DNA of 64,000 bases from assembly GCA_030710605.1 (NCBI GenBank), contig CP092884.1, positions 21,371,483 to 21,435,482 of the forward strand. Reading direction: 5' to 3'. The number at the start of each line of letters is the position of its first letter. Positions within the stretch are counted from its first letter, which is position 1. The translations under genes and the position numbers were made by a program. A model generated the notes under the pieces. That model did no database searches and was not told where the DNA came from. It saw nothing but the letters and a program-made list of their open reading frames with translations. Below, one piece after another: positions 43,652 to 54,201 of this stretch. Source of the stretch: Cordylochernes scorpioides. Its lineage: Eukaryota; Arthropoda; Arachnida; Pseudoscorpiones; Chernetidae.

Positions 43652-43883
43652 TTATAATTTCTTTTAAAAATAGACACTTGGGCCAGTTAAAGTTTTATTT
43701 TCTCAACGTTTCAACAAAAATATTTTGCCTTCGTCAGGAGAAATAAATAAAAATATAAAAAGTCTTGCCAAATGCTGTATTTTTATTTATTTCTCCTGAC
43801 GAAGACAAAATATTTTTGTTAAACGTTAATTAAAATAAGACTAACTGGCCAAAGCGTCTATTTTTAAAAGAAATATGAATGCC
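43652..43883. repeat. Foldback with hammerhead-like core in both arms
   Basis: The arms (ATTTCTTTTAAAAATAGACAC and complement) each carry CTCCTGACGAAGGCAAAAT or the diverged CTCCTGACGAAGACAAAAT followed by a GAAAC-type box. I could not define a target duplication. Confidence 0.65.
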
Positions 43884-44902
43884 AGCCAGGCAGTCTCTAT
43901 CTTTACGATAATTAATTATAAATTATCAATAACTTAAGACACATTTATGTGTGTGTATACTAGATCATTAGCTCACAGTCGCACACACACATGCGGCGGA
44001 AAATTTCAAGAATAACACTAGTACACAAAATGAAAAATATTTTCTCCTCCTCAAATAAACAAAACATTTTCTGGGTTAACCTTTTGTGCTGATTAACGTG
44101 GTATCAATATTTTTTCTATTAGCTCAATTTCTCAAGTTACGGATATAATGCCTTTTACCCATGATATTCATCTATTGGAGGAAAAGTTAAGACTTTACAC
44201 TTATTACTATATAAATAAATGCGCCGAAGATAGTGCAAATGAAGAAACAATATTATACATATATGCATGTGTATATATTTTACTTCAATAACTGCCCTTA
44301 GATATATATATATATATATTTATCAAACTACTTACTCTATATCCACATAAATTTTCATTAAAAAATATAATTTCTTTCCCTTCTTTTTAAAAATTATCGG
44401 AATTGTTTTTATATATAAGATGGAAGGTCTTAACAAAAAGCTGTGTATGCGAAAAAACATTTTATTTGGTTTAATAAACATTATTTGTGAATATGCAGTA
44501 ATATTTGGGAACTAATAGATAAAATATATTTTTTTTTCATGGATTTAAAGATTTCTTTCTGTGAGGTCTATTATATTTTGCTTGTTTGTCATCACGCATC
44601 AGATTCCAACAATAATCCGCCACCATATGCTAATTCCAAAGACCATTGTATCGTTGCTCAATGATTTTAATAACTTGGTAGAAGCATTCACCTTGTTCTT
44701 CGTTCTCTGCACCAAGATTATCAGGGAAAAAGTTTAAATGTGAATCCATAAAATGCAATTTTAGATTCATTAAGCACCCGAGCTAATGGAATTTGAAAAT
44801 CATATTTTCTACGATTCTCGCATAATTCGGTGACTTATTATTGCCTAAAAAGTGTTTGACAACGTCGATGAATGTAAGCTAGGCATTTTTCTCATCTGCA
44901 TT

Positions 44903-45110
44903 TGTTGACTTTGCTTAGAATTTTTAATGAAACTGATTCCAATTATTATTAATTAAACATTATATTTATTGATTTACAAAAGAGAGAACAAAATATAAAA
45001 GGGAAATTAATATTAAACAAAGGAACATTTTTTTTTCGGTTAGCGCCTATTTACCTGTGAGCTTACACACACTCTGTGGTAACAATTAATTAATTAATAT
45101 ATATACAACA
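44903..45110 (-). repeat. Copia A 3' LTR
   Basis: 208 bp. It matches 55094-55296 and the separate LTR at 980-1186. The differences are mainly substitutions plus a short tail change near the outer end. Confidence 0.9.
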
Positions 45111-45255
45111 CACGCTTCCCCGTGTGTAAGCCCTAATCAGCAAGTTCAAGGCTATCTGCACATTTCCGTAGTTTGTCCTTAGGTAGACTCTTCGTTAATA
45201 TATCCGCCTCCATGTCTTCACTTTTAGTGTATTTCAGTTTGATTCCATTTTGTTT

Positions 45256-45854
45256 TTATTCTTTCACAAAATAATACTTTCGGTTTATGTGCTTTGTTCG
45301 TGAAGTAATTTTGTCAGATTGTATCCAGTTTATTGCAGCCTGGCTGTCACTTTTCAAGGTAATTGGGAAAGTTACATTTTCGCAAAGTTCTTCTAGTAAT
45401 CCCTTTAACCATAATACTTCTGTAATTCCTTCACATATTGAAATAAGTTCTGCTTCACATGTAGACAAGGCTACTAAATTTTGCTTCTACTTCTCCAGTT
45501 TATTAAGTTGTTGCCAAGTTTGACTGTATAGCCTGAATAGGATTTTGCGTCTCGGGTTGTGCACCAGCTTGCATCAGTACTTATTGTGATATTGTTGTCT
45601 TTTGACTTATATGCCAACATTTTATTTCTTGTTCCCTCCAGATATCTATAGATCCTTTTAACTCCAGTTAAATGTATTTCTCTTGGATCATTACTATACT
45701 GAGATAAATTGCTGACGTTGAAGGATATGTCCGGTCGAGTACCCGTAGAAAGGTACATAAGTGACCCAATCATTTCCTGGTATACAGTTTTATCTACTGG
45801 CTTAGAGTCCAAATATTCATCCAAATTTTGATTTTGATTTCCAGGTGTCTGCAC
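45256..45854 (-). pseudogene. Copia A RNase H domain
   Basis: 45854-45474 reads GSLMYLSTGTRPDISF, then TISTDASWCTTRDAKSYSG (first Asp). 45468-45256 reads STCEAELISICEG (Glu) and LKSDSQAAINWIQ (third acidic), then SRTKHINRKYYFVKE. The two parts are in different frames. The usual C-terminal end (AD.LTK.L) is eroded toward 45190. Confidence 0.8.
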
Positions 45855-45881
45855 ACTGTTGCATTCTTCCAGTCCAAATCT

Positions 45882-46700
45882 CTAAAGAATTGTATCAATA
45901 TAATGAGTCTGAGATAGATAAAATCCATCTTCTGCCCTTTTTATTTCAATTCCAATAAATGGTTCGCTATCTTTCTTTTCTGTTAGAGTAAAAATTTTTT
46001 CTATTTCTGAGGCTAGGTTGTCTTTAATTTCCTTACTGGTTCCAGCAATGATGAGATCATCTACATATAGACCCAGTATTGCATACTCTTCTCCTCTCTG
46101 GAGTTTATAGACGCATGGATCCCATTTGGTTCTAATCATTCCCAACTGGTATAAAATGTCATTGATCTTTTTGTTCCAACATTTTCCTGATTGTGGTAGA
46201 TCATACAGGCTTTTTTCCAATTTACACACTTTGTTTTCTTCTCCTTTTTGCATAAAACCATCTGGTTTTCTCATGTATACTGTCTCTTCTAACTCACCAT
46301 AGAGATAAGCTGTCTTCACATCATAAGTCTTTATGATTAAATTCTGTTGCGTTACAAGAGCTACTATTGTTCGTAAGCTTTCCTTTTTGAGTACAGGTGA
46401 GAAAGATTCCTTATAATCCACGCCATATCTTTGATTGCATCCAACAGCAACCAGTCTGGCCTTTCTTTTATAGATGCCGTCATTTGATGTTTTCTTCGTA
46501 CTGTAGACCCATTTACTATTGATGACTTTCATACCATTTTCCCTTGGTACTAATGTCCATACTTTATGTTTCTCTATCTCACTGAGCTCTTCTTCCATTA
46601 CTTTGTGCCATTCATTTCTCTCTCCACTATCTATTGCTTCTTTAAAGTTCTCCGGAAGATAATGATCTATTTCTCTCTCTCTCTCTCTCTCTCTCCACAA
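45882..46700 (-). pseudogene. Copia A reverse transcriptase
   Basis: A 272-codon frame: WVYSTKKTSNDGIYKRKARL, SFSPVLKKESLRTIVAL, YDVKTAYLYGELEETVYMRK, then LGLYVDDLIIAG with the YVDD active site intact and GIEIKRAEDGFYLSQTHYID. The start MWREREREREIDHY comes from a (TC)n microsatellite (46672-46697) that has expanded inside the coding region. The upstream linker (46758-47015, lysine/glutamate-rich) is in another frame. Confidence 0.85.
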
Positions 46701-46757
46701 TTAAATTTGCATCATTCCTATCCTTTATTCTTTGTGAGCGTCGAACTCCTTCTTCAA

Positions 46758-47277
46758 TCAATTTCCTTTCTTGTTCTTCAAGTCTTTCTTTGTGCCGTTC
46801 TTCGAAGATGCTCTTTTTTCTCCGTTCTTTCTTCCTCCTTTTACGCGTCTCTCCTCTATCAGTTCAGTTTGTGATGAATCATTTTCAGTGTCACCACCTG
46901 GTTTTACTGAAGTATCCTCCTGAGACTTCATTTTACTCTCTGTTACAGGGCTGTCTTCTTTCAAGATAAGAACGTCTTCAGCAACTATTTCTTCACAATT
47001 TCCTTTATAGGTCAAATTATCACAATTAATATCTTCCTGAATATCATTTGCATAATCAATTCCTCTCTTAACTAAATTTTACTGATCTGACTTCATGAAT
47101 TCTCTTTGTCATTATATCATATATTCTGTAAACTTTTCTTTTAATGGAATAACCAATAAATATTCCCTTTCTACCCTTTGGTGAAAACTTGTTTCTTCTT
47201 GGTTTGCTCTCAAGCCAATGTGTCAAACATCCAAATATTCGAATGTGTTTGACCGATGGTTTCCTGCCATTCCATCT
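46758..47277 (-). pseudogene. Copia A integrase C-terminus and linker, left of Copia B
   Basis: 47277-47068 reads RWNGRKPSVKHIRIFGC and GRKGIFIGYSIKRKVYRIYD, the conserved integrase tail of Copia elements, ending at a stop. 47015-46758 is an acidic then basic low-complexity linker. The other half of the integrase lies at 51700-52300, beyond Copia B. Confidence 0.8.
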
Positions 47278-47485
47278 TGTTGAAGTTTGAGATTGAATCA
47301 AGGAATAAAAAGATTATTTATTAAACAAAGTAACTTAAAACAAGATGTTAAAGTAGCAACATTTTAAAGGCAAGTATATATAGGAAGGCGAGGGACAAAG
47401 ACTATATATTGACGTCGACCGCAGCGCCGCCGCGGCCGTTGATTGGTCGATCCTCCATGCCAATATTTTGATCGCCATTCCAACA
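47278..47485 (-). repeat. Copia B 3' LTR
   Basis: 208 bp. The coding frame of Copia B pol runs into it (stop at 47364). Confidence 0.95.
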
Positions 47486-48257
47486 CTCCCTCTCGATCCA
47501 AAATGTTCAGTAGACCTCTTAAGTAGTGGAATTGGTTACGTGGAAGAGGTTTAGTCATTATATCAGCTAGCTGTTCTGAGCTGCAAACATGATGCACTTT
47601 AAGTTCACCTTCTTCATGTTTGGATCTAATGAAGTGGTAGCGAACATCAATATGTTTCGTTCGTTTGTGGAATACTGGATTTTCAACAAGTTTTATTGCT
47701 GCTTGGTTGTCGATATAAAGTTCAGTTTCTTTAGTAATATCACAGCCGATGCCCTGTAGAAGTCTTCTGATCCAAATCAATTCCTTAGCAGCACTGCAGG
47801 CAGCGATGTATTCACTTTCGGTGGTTGAAAGTGCGATAATTGGTTGTCGTTGGCTTGCCCAAGAAGCAGTTCCTCCGTTCATCATGAAGGCATAACCAGT
47901 CGTACTTTTTCTGGAGTCAACATCACGAGCAAAATCACTATCAGAGTAGCCAACAAGTTGGTCTTGTCCAGTGAAGAGAATTCCCATGTGTGGAGTGCCT
48001 TTCAGATAACGGAAAATATTCTTCACTGTTGTACAATGTGCAGGTCCTGGATATTCTAGGAATTTACTCACTTGTGAAACTGCATAAGTGATATCTGGAC
48101 GTGAAACACATGATGCAAACATAAGGGATCCAACAGCTTCTCGAAAAGGGAATTTAGGCATCTTTTCCTTTTGTTCTGGAGTAGGACAGTCCTGCTTTGT
48201 AAAGAAGACAGAAGGATCCATAGGCACCGAAGCAGGAATTACAGTCAGCCATATCAA
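47364..48257 (-). pseudogene. Copia B RNase H end of pol
   Basis: From VPMDPSVFFTKQDCP the frame gives EAVGSLMFASCVSRPDITYA, YSDSDFARDVDSRKSTTGYA (Asp), LSTTESEYIAACSAAKELIW (Glu), YIDNQAAIKLVENP (Asp), KRTKHIDVRYHFIRS and LADIMTKPLPRNQFH. It is one base out of frame with the preceding segment, and that segment (48258-48326) is one base out of frame with the 1015-codon ORF upstream. Both breaks need removal of a single T. The domain itself is complete. Confidence 0.88.
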
Positions 48258-48326
48258 ATTTACTCAAAATTTTGTCAATATATGATGACTGGTGAATGAA
48301 AATACTTGCCCTATCTTCTGACTGCT

Positions 48327-51300
48327 CTATTTGTAGCCCAACAAAAAGTTAACACTTCCAGATGTAATTTCAAATGCATGTTCTAACTCATCCATTATAA
48401 TAGCTATTGCCTCTTTATCTTTAGATATAATAATTCCATCATCAACATAGAGAGCTAAGATAACATTTGAATCATTGTGTGTTCCAATGAAAATGCACGG
48501 GTCGGCGTCTGATGTTTTGAAATTATGGCTATACAAAAAATTGGTAAATTTCTTATTCCAATTTCTAGAAGATTGTCTCAGACCATACATACTTTTATGT
48601 AATCTATAGCAGCTATTATCATCTCTCTTGTAGCCTTCTGGTTGTTCAAGATAAACAAGTTCCTCTAATTCGCCATTGAGAAAAGCTGTCTTTACATCGA
48701 ATTGCTTTAGAAACATCCTTTCAGAAGCAGCGTGTGATAAAAGAATGCGTAACGAATCATACCTGACTACTGGGCTAAACGTATCGAAATAGTCAACATT
48801 TTTGATTTGAGAATAGCCTTTTGCAACTAATCTGGCTTTGAACCGTTGAATTGTACCATCGGACTCCGTTTTAATTTTATAAACCCATTTACAACCGATA
48901 GGTTTATGACCATCTGCCAGACGTTCTAAAGTCCATGTTTTATTTTTATTTAATGCATCAATCTCTTCATCCATGGCTAATTTCCATCTCTCTGAATCTG
49001 AACTTGTTATTGCATCTATATAGTTACTGGGTTCATCAGCGAGCGCAAAGTTACATTGGCTATTCGAAACTTTAGAGCGTGTTATCATTGGATGCGAACT
49101 GATATCGGATACTGGCAGCATTTCCTGCACTGGGATGTTTGTTGTTGCAACTGGTGATTCATCCGGAGCGCTGTTAATCTGAAATATTATTTCTTTCGGT
49201 TTGGTAGATTCTCTATCTGAATGTGGAGTAGTTTTCTCATCGAATGTGACATCTTTAGAAATTCTTATTTTTCTAGTTTTCCAATCCCATAATCTAAAAT
49301 TTTTGCTTGTATTCTCATAACCTAAAAACATAAGTTTTATCGATTTATTATCCCACTTTTTACGGTTTTCTTTGGGAATATGCATATAAGCATTACAGCC
49401 AAATATTTTATAGTTAGCTACATTAGGCTTTGTGCCAAAGAAAAGTTCATAAGGTGTCGTTCCAGGGGTTTGCTTAGTCGCACTTCTATTTAGAATATAA
49501 GTTGCTGTGTTACATGCCTCAGCCCAAAAAAATCCTGGAAGATTTCGTGAATTTAGCATGGACCTGGCTGCTTCCACAATCGTACGATTGTCTCTTTCTA
49601 TACGTCCTATCTGTTCGTGCACATAAGGTGCAGTGAACTCGTGAATTATCCCAAATTTTTTACATAAATCTGCAAAATTATCGCTTTTGAATTCTAGCGC
49701 ATTATCAGTCCTAAGAACTTTTATCTTATTTCCAGTTTGAGTATAGATTAGAGTAGCATATTCTTTGAATATATCTAGCACATCTGATTTGTTTTTAATA
49801 AAATAAATATGGCGATAACCACTAAAGTAATCTTTAAATAAGCAGAAATACAGATATTTACTTAATGATTGAGTCTGCATTGGGCCACAAATATCAGCAT
49901 AAATAAACTCACCTAGCTGGTAGTTTTTGCCATCTGAAGGATAGCACGACTTTCTATGGGCTTTTCCAAGTTGGCATCCTTCACAGAAGAAAAATTCTCC
50001 CTCTAAATCTTGAGGCTGCAGACCATCTACCAATCCTTTGGTCGCCATCTCTCGAAGTGTAGCAACTGGAAGATGCGCAAGTCTCTCGTGCCACAACTGA
50101 AGCTTGTTCTCGCTGGTGATGTAGCCTTGTGATGATGACGTAACCTTGAAGAGCATCCTGTAGAGGCCGTCATGACGCACTCCTACGGCTTTTAGGTCAT
50201 TATCCATGAAGATCTGTAGCTTGTCATGTTTGATAATGACGTTGATTCCTCTTCTTGTGGACGTAGAAAGGCTATACAAATTTTTCTTTAGTTGCGGCGA
50301 GTAGAGCACATTTCTTATGTACGTATTGTACCATCCACCGTCGACGTAGGCTTGAATCTCGATGTCTCTTATGCCTTCTGCAAGTAGTGTCGAGTTGTCT
50401 CCCAAGTAGATTGGATGATCACTGGTGAACGGCGTGTAGGTCTTGAACCACTCTCGTCGAAATGTCATGCTGCAGCTTGCACCGCTGTCAGCATACCAAA
50501 TATCATTGGGCTCTACTTGATTATCGCACAAAATAAGTCCATAATCACTTGAACTTCCTTTTGAATCATGAAGATTTTTGGATTTATTTTTCTCATTAGC
50601 TAATCTTTTTCTACATTCGCGGCTCCAATGTCCAATTTTGTGACAATAGTGGCATTTAGTGTTCTTCTTGGCATCTTGAAAAGAACGTTGTGTATCTTTA
50701 GGCTTAGTTCGTGCTTGCCTGTGTAATAAGGCCTCATCTTGTTTAGAAGAACCGCTTTGTTGATTCCTTGTTTCTTCAATCAAAAGTCTTGCAGTTAAAT
50801 TGTTAAGAGTTTGAGCTTTCGGATCTAACGATTCCCACGCTGCAACAAAGTAGCGCATACTCGAAGGCAAAGTATTTAAAATTTTTGCTACCTTTTGATC
50901 TTCCGTTATGGTTCCGCCCATTTGTGAAATTTGTGCAGAAATATTTTCAATTTTTGCTATGTAATCACTTATTGTTTCCGATGTCAATCGTGCATCGAAG
51001 AATTGTTGCCAAAGTAGGCCAATAGTAAATTCGGATTTTTGTTCATGAATAGCAAGTAATTTCTGCCACATTTGTGAAGCGGAAGTACAGTTCATCAGGG
51101 GCTGAAGAAACCTTAATTCGATTGCCTGTGATAATAACATCCTTGCCTTAACGTCCTTTGATTTCCAATTCTGTAGTGAACTTTCAGAGTTACTGTCGGA
51201 GGAAACAACATTCGGCTTTATTTCTAAGCCTTCCAATAATTCTAGTAATTTTTGTTGTTCCAAAAGAAGCCTGAATTGGAATTTCCATAGTGAAAAGTTT

Positions 51301-51374
51301 TCACCATTAAAAACTTTAATCCTTGAAAGACAATCTTCGCCCATCTTCTTTGTCTTGGAATCGGCCAACGACAA
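48327..51374 (-). CDS. Copia B gag-pol through reverse transcriptase
   Basis: 1015 codons from MSLADSKTKKMGEDCLSRIK. Gag runs to a zinc knuckle CHYCHKIGHWSREC (about residues 240-255). Protease: WYADSGASCSMTF. Integrase: HERLAHLPVATL and CEGCQLGK zinc ligands, YADICGPMQ (Asp), VLRTDNALEFKS (Asp), and RIERDNRTIVEAA (Glu). RT: WVYKIKTESDGTIQRFKARL, FDVKTAFLNGELEELVYLEQ, and LALYVDDGIIIS with YVDD near residue 976. The frame ends early at VNFLLGYK because of an extra T near 48345; the RNase H continues in other frames. An otherwise complete polyprotein. Confidence 0.92.
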   Translation of the reverse strand: MSLADSKTKKMGEDCLSRIKVFNGENFSLWKFQFRLLLEQQKLLELLEGLEIKPNVVSSDSNSESSLQNWKSKDVKARMLLSQAIELRFLQPLMNCTSASQMWQKLLAIHEQKSEFTIGLLWQQFFDARLTSETISDYIAKIENISAQISQMGGTITEDQKVAKILNTLPSSMRYFVAAWESLDPKAQTLNNLTARLLIEETRNQQSGSSKQDEALLHRQARTKPKDTQRSFQDAKKNTKCHYCHKIGHWSRECRKRLANEKNKSKNLHDSKGSSSDYGLILCDNQVEPNDIWYADSGASCSMTFRREWFKTYTPFTSDHPIYLGDNSTLLAEGIRDIEIQAYVDGGWYNTYIRNVLYSPQLKKNLYSLSTSTRRGINVIIKHDKLQIFMDNDLKAVGVRHDGLYRMLFKVTSSSQGYITSENKLQLWHERLAHLPVATLREMATKGLVDGLQPQDLEGEFFFCEGCQLGKAHRKSCYPSDGKNYQLGEFIYADICGPMQTQSLSKYLYFCLFKDYFSGYRHIYFIKNKSDVLDIFKEYATLIYTQTGNKIKVLRTDNALEFKSDNFADLCKKFGIIHEFTAPYVHEQIGRIERDNRTIVEAARSMLNSRNLPGFFWAEACNTATYILNRSATKQTPGTTPYELFFGTKPNVANYKIFGCNAYMHIPKENRKKWDNKSIKLMFLGYENTSKNFRLWDWKTRKIRISKDVTFDEKTTPHSDRESTKPKEIIFQINSAPDESPVATTNIPVQEMLPVSDISSHPMITRSKVSNSQCNFALADEPSNYIDAITSSDSERWKLAMDEEIDALNKNKTWTLERLADGHKPIGCKWVYKIKTESDGTIQRFKARLVAKGYSQIKNVDYFDTFSPVVRYDSLRILLSHAASERMFLKQFDVKTAFLNGELEELVYLEQPEGYKRDDNSCYRLHKSMYGLRQSSRNWNKKFTNFLYSHNFKTSDADPCIFIGTHNDSNVILALYVDDGIIISKDKEAIAIIMDELEHAFEITSGSVNFLLGYK

Positions 51375-51460
51375 AAAGAAACTAGGGTTATGGTTGGCGG
51401 TTGACGCCTAAACTTCAAGCAAAACAAAGGCTTACTCACTGCTGGCGGTTAATCCTTTTA

Positions 51461-51491
51461 GGCGCAGTGGAAGCGTGCTGGGCCCATAACC
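51461..51491 (-). other. Copia B primer-binding site matching the 5' half of initiator tRNA-Met
   Basis: The plus strand reads GGCGCAGTGGAAGCGTGCTG directly followed by GGCCCATAACC. Thirty-one bases equal the D-arm to anticodon-loop part of eukaryotic initiator tRNA-Met, abutting the 5' LTR. Drosophila copia is primed by a cleaved initiator tRNA half; this element would use the same mechanism. Confidence 0.85.
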
Positions 51492-51699
51492 TGTTGAAGT
51501 TTGAGATTGAATCAAGGAATAAAAAGATTATTTATTAAACAAAGTAACTTAAAACAAGATGTTAAAGTAGCAACATTTTAAAGGCAAGTATATATAGGAA
51601 GGCGAGGGACAAAGACTATATATTGACGTCGACCGCAGCGCCACCGCGGTCGTTGATTGGTCGATCCTCCATGCCAATATTTTGATCGCTATTCCAACA
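51492..51699 (-). repeat. Copia B 5' LTR
   Basis: 208 bp, TGTTGAAGTTTGAG...ATTCCAACA. Confidence 0.95.
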
Positions 51700-52300
51700 C
51701 ATTTCTGCATAGGTGTATGGTGCTTGATAGACCTGTGGGGGTACAATTCTTAATGTATACAGCTGTAGCAATTGCCTCTGCCCAAAACTTCATGGGTAAT
51801 TTTGAGTCAATTAGTAAGGTTCTCACTGTATCTATAAGAGTCCTATTCACTCTCTCTGCGACTCCATTACTTTGTGGTGAGTATGTGGTGGTAAGTTGGT
51901 GATGGATCCCACTTCTCTTGAAAAGTCCTTCAAATCTAGAGTTACAAAATTCAGTTCCATTGTCGGTCCTTACATCTTTTATTCTAAGACTTAATTTGTT
52001 TTCGGCTCTTGCTTTAAATTCTTCAAATTTTTCAAAGGTCTCATATTTTGATCTCAGGAAATATACAAAGATTCTTCTACTGTAATCATATACTATAACA
52101 AGAAAATATTTAGATCCTCCTAAAGATTGACATGGCATTGGTCCACATAAATCCATATGAATCAACTGCAGGGGTTTAACTGTATAATATTCCGTAATAT
52201 TATATGGCTTCTGAACCAGTTTTCCCATTATGCATGCTTCGCACTCTGGTAACCTTTCAAATTTTAGATCCAATCCTCTTACAATTTGTCCAGGAATCAT
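51700..52300 (-). pseudogene. Copia A integrase core, right of Copia B
   Basis: FERLPECEACIMGKLVQKPY (zinc ligands), HMDLCGPMPCQSLGG (Asp), VRTDNGTEFCNSRF (Asp), YSPQSNGVAERVNRTLID (Glu) and MKFWAEAIATAVYIKN. All three DDE residues are present. It is cut at 51700 by Copia B. The preceding protease frame ends at 52297, so a frame change lies there. Confidence 0.85.
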
Positions 52301-52782
52301 TTTTTCATGTATTCTTCATTTATATGGTTTAATATTTTATGCCATAAACTTATAATGCTATTTTTATTTGATAAATGTGTATTTATAACCATGACATTTT
52401 CATTTTTTGCTCTTGGTACATTTCTTAGTTTTGTTTCCATCATAAACATTCTATCTTTAATATATGCCTCAGCAACTAAATCATTCCCTTCTTTATAAAT
52501 TTTTGCTCCATCCTTATTGAAAATAACTGAATTTCCTTTGTTGACTAATTTGTATACTGACAAGAAATTATTTCTTAAATTTGGTACATGTAAGATATCT
52601 TTGATGAGAATATTTTCTTGACCCTCACTTGTGCATGTAGTAAGCCTCATATCTCCTTTGGCTATGGTTTGGGTAGTTTTGCCCTTCTCAGCTAGGTTGA
52701 TCTCACTTTTGTACTCTGTCACATTTTCCATCAAAGTTAGGTTTGGCGTTAAGTGTGCAGTGCATCCTGAATCTATACACAA
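52297..52782 (-). pseudogene. Copia A protease and integrase zinc region
   Basis: MCIDSGCTAHLTPN is the protease active site (DSG), followed by ILIKDILHVPNLRNNFLSVY and SIISLWHKILNHINEEYM, the integrase His pair. Only this side of the mariner carries it. The gag is on the other side. Confidence 0.8.
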
Positions 52783-52905
52783 TATTTGCCTATTATTTCT
52801 CCCATCTGGTGAATCTTCAAATTATTTTACATATGTTTCAAATGCTTGCTCATTAATTCCACTCTTCATAGTATTCACTAGGTTATTTGAATGTTCCCTA
52901 CTGTA

Positions 52906-54201
52906 CGAGGGGTGTCCCATAAGTCGGTGGCCCGACATATAAGGAAAATAAATAATAAAATGATTATGATTTATTTTTCAACATAATCCCTTTTAAGGTC
53001 TATACACTTTTTCCAGCGATGTTCTAATGCTTTTATGCCCTCCAAAAAGAACGATGTTTCAAGTGATTCAAAAAAAAAAGTTAAAGCATCAATGACCTCT
53101 TCATATGACCTAAAATGAATGCCAGAAAGTGATTTTTTCAAATGAGGAAATAGGTGGAAGTCAGGCGGAGCTAGATCTGGTGAATAGGGTGAATGTGGTA
53201 AAAGTTCAAAGCCAGAATCATAAATAGCAGCCATGGCTTGCAGCGACTGAGGACTCTGAGCATTGTCTTGATAGTAAACAATCTTCCTGGACAACTTTCC
53301 TCATCTCTTTTCTTTAATAGCTTCTCGTAGTTGCTTCACAAGATTTGCATAATAATTGCCAGTGATGGTTTGAGCTTTATTCAGAAAGTCTAGAAAGATT
53401 ACCTCCTCGGAATCCCAAAAGACAGACACCATAACCTTCCCTGCTGATGGAACTGTCTTGGCTTTCTTGGGGGGAGGGAAACCGGAGTGTCTCCATTGCA
53501 TGGATTGTTGCTTGGACTCTGGTGGGAAGTGATAGGCCCAAGTCTCATCCATGGTAACAAATCTATTAACATATTCCTCTGGATTGGCTTCAAATAACGC
53601 AAGATTGTCCGAATATAACTTTCTCCTTACAGCCTTTTGATCGGGTGTCAAAAGTTTGGGAACCCAACGGGCAGAAAGCTTCCTGAGGCCCAAGTTTTCT
53701 CTCATAATTCGATCCACTGTTGTTTTTGGAATACCCAAGTTCTCTTCTATCTGACGAACTGTCATTCTTCTGTCCAACATAATCAAATCATGTACCTTGT
53801 CGATGTTTTCTTGAGTAACTGACACAACAGGTCTTCCTGGTCGATGTTCGTCTTCGTTGCTGATCCTCCCTAATTTAAACGCAGCTACCCATTTTTTTAC
53901 TGTGTTATAGGAAGGAGCATCTTCCCTTGATGTATCCACCATATTCTAATAGATTTCCTTCGGCGACATTCCTTTCTTACAAAGATATTTTATTACAGCA
54001 CGAATCTCGTTTGTCTCCATTTTAGATTATTCCTATTTTTTGTCCTTTTTCAGAACCTATAACAAAAAAAAAAAGGTTAGTTGTAGAAACTTAAAAATGT
54101 ACATATCTTTATACAAGGCTTTGCGCTTTATATGCTAAAATTTATTAGTTTCTAATATTTCGTTCTCATGGTCGGGCCACGGACTTATGGGACACCCCTC
54201 G
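52906..54201 (-). mobile_element. Mariner-like element inserted in Copia A gag
   Basis: The termini are CGAGGGGTGTCCCATAAG and CTTATGGGACACCCCTCG, flanked by TA (52904-52905 and 54202-54203). 1296 bp. It lies between the Copia A zinc knuckle and protease. Confidence 0.93.
52971..54022 (-). pseudogene. Mariner transposase, one stop and one frameshift
   Basis: ATG at 54022 (METNEIRAVIKYLCKKGMSP). A TAG follows soon after (about 53950), then MVDTSREDAPSYNTVKKWVA and onward open to 53301: GRPVVSVTQ, MTVRQIEENLGIPKTTVDRI, ARWVPKLLTPDQ, VTMDETWAYH (first Asp). A frameshift near 53295 leads to IVYYQDNAQSPQSL (second Asp; the usual NAPAH is degraded) and YSPDLAPPDFHLFPHLKK (third Asp). DD34D type. 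The damage makes it inactive, unlike the mariner at 32935. Confidence 0.88.

Larger units (their letters stand above)
47278..51699 (-). mobile_element. Copia B LTR retrotransposon, young, inserted in Copia A pol
   Basis: The LTRs are 47278-47485 and 51492-51699, both 208 bp, TGTTGAAG...CCAACA, with about three differences by eye. The target-duplication candidates CATCT (47273-47277) and CATTT (51700-51704) agree at 4 of 5. A purine tract GATCGAGAGGGAG adjoins the 3' LTR. The primer-binding site is 51461-51491. It splits the Copia A integrase between MQK and WNGRKPS. Confidence 0.96.

Noticed and set aside
46566-46874. 102-codon serine/leucine-rich plus-strand ORF
   Set aside because: It is antisense to Copia A pol and built partly on a (TC)n microsatellite.
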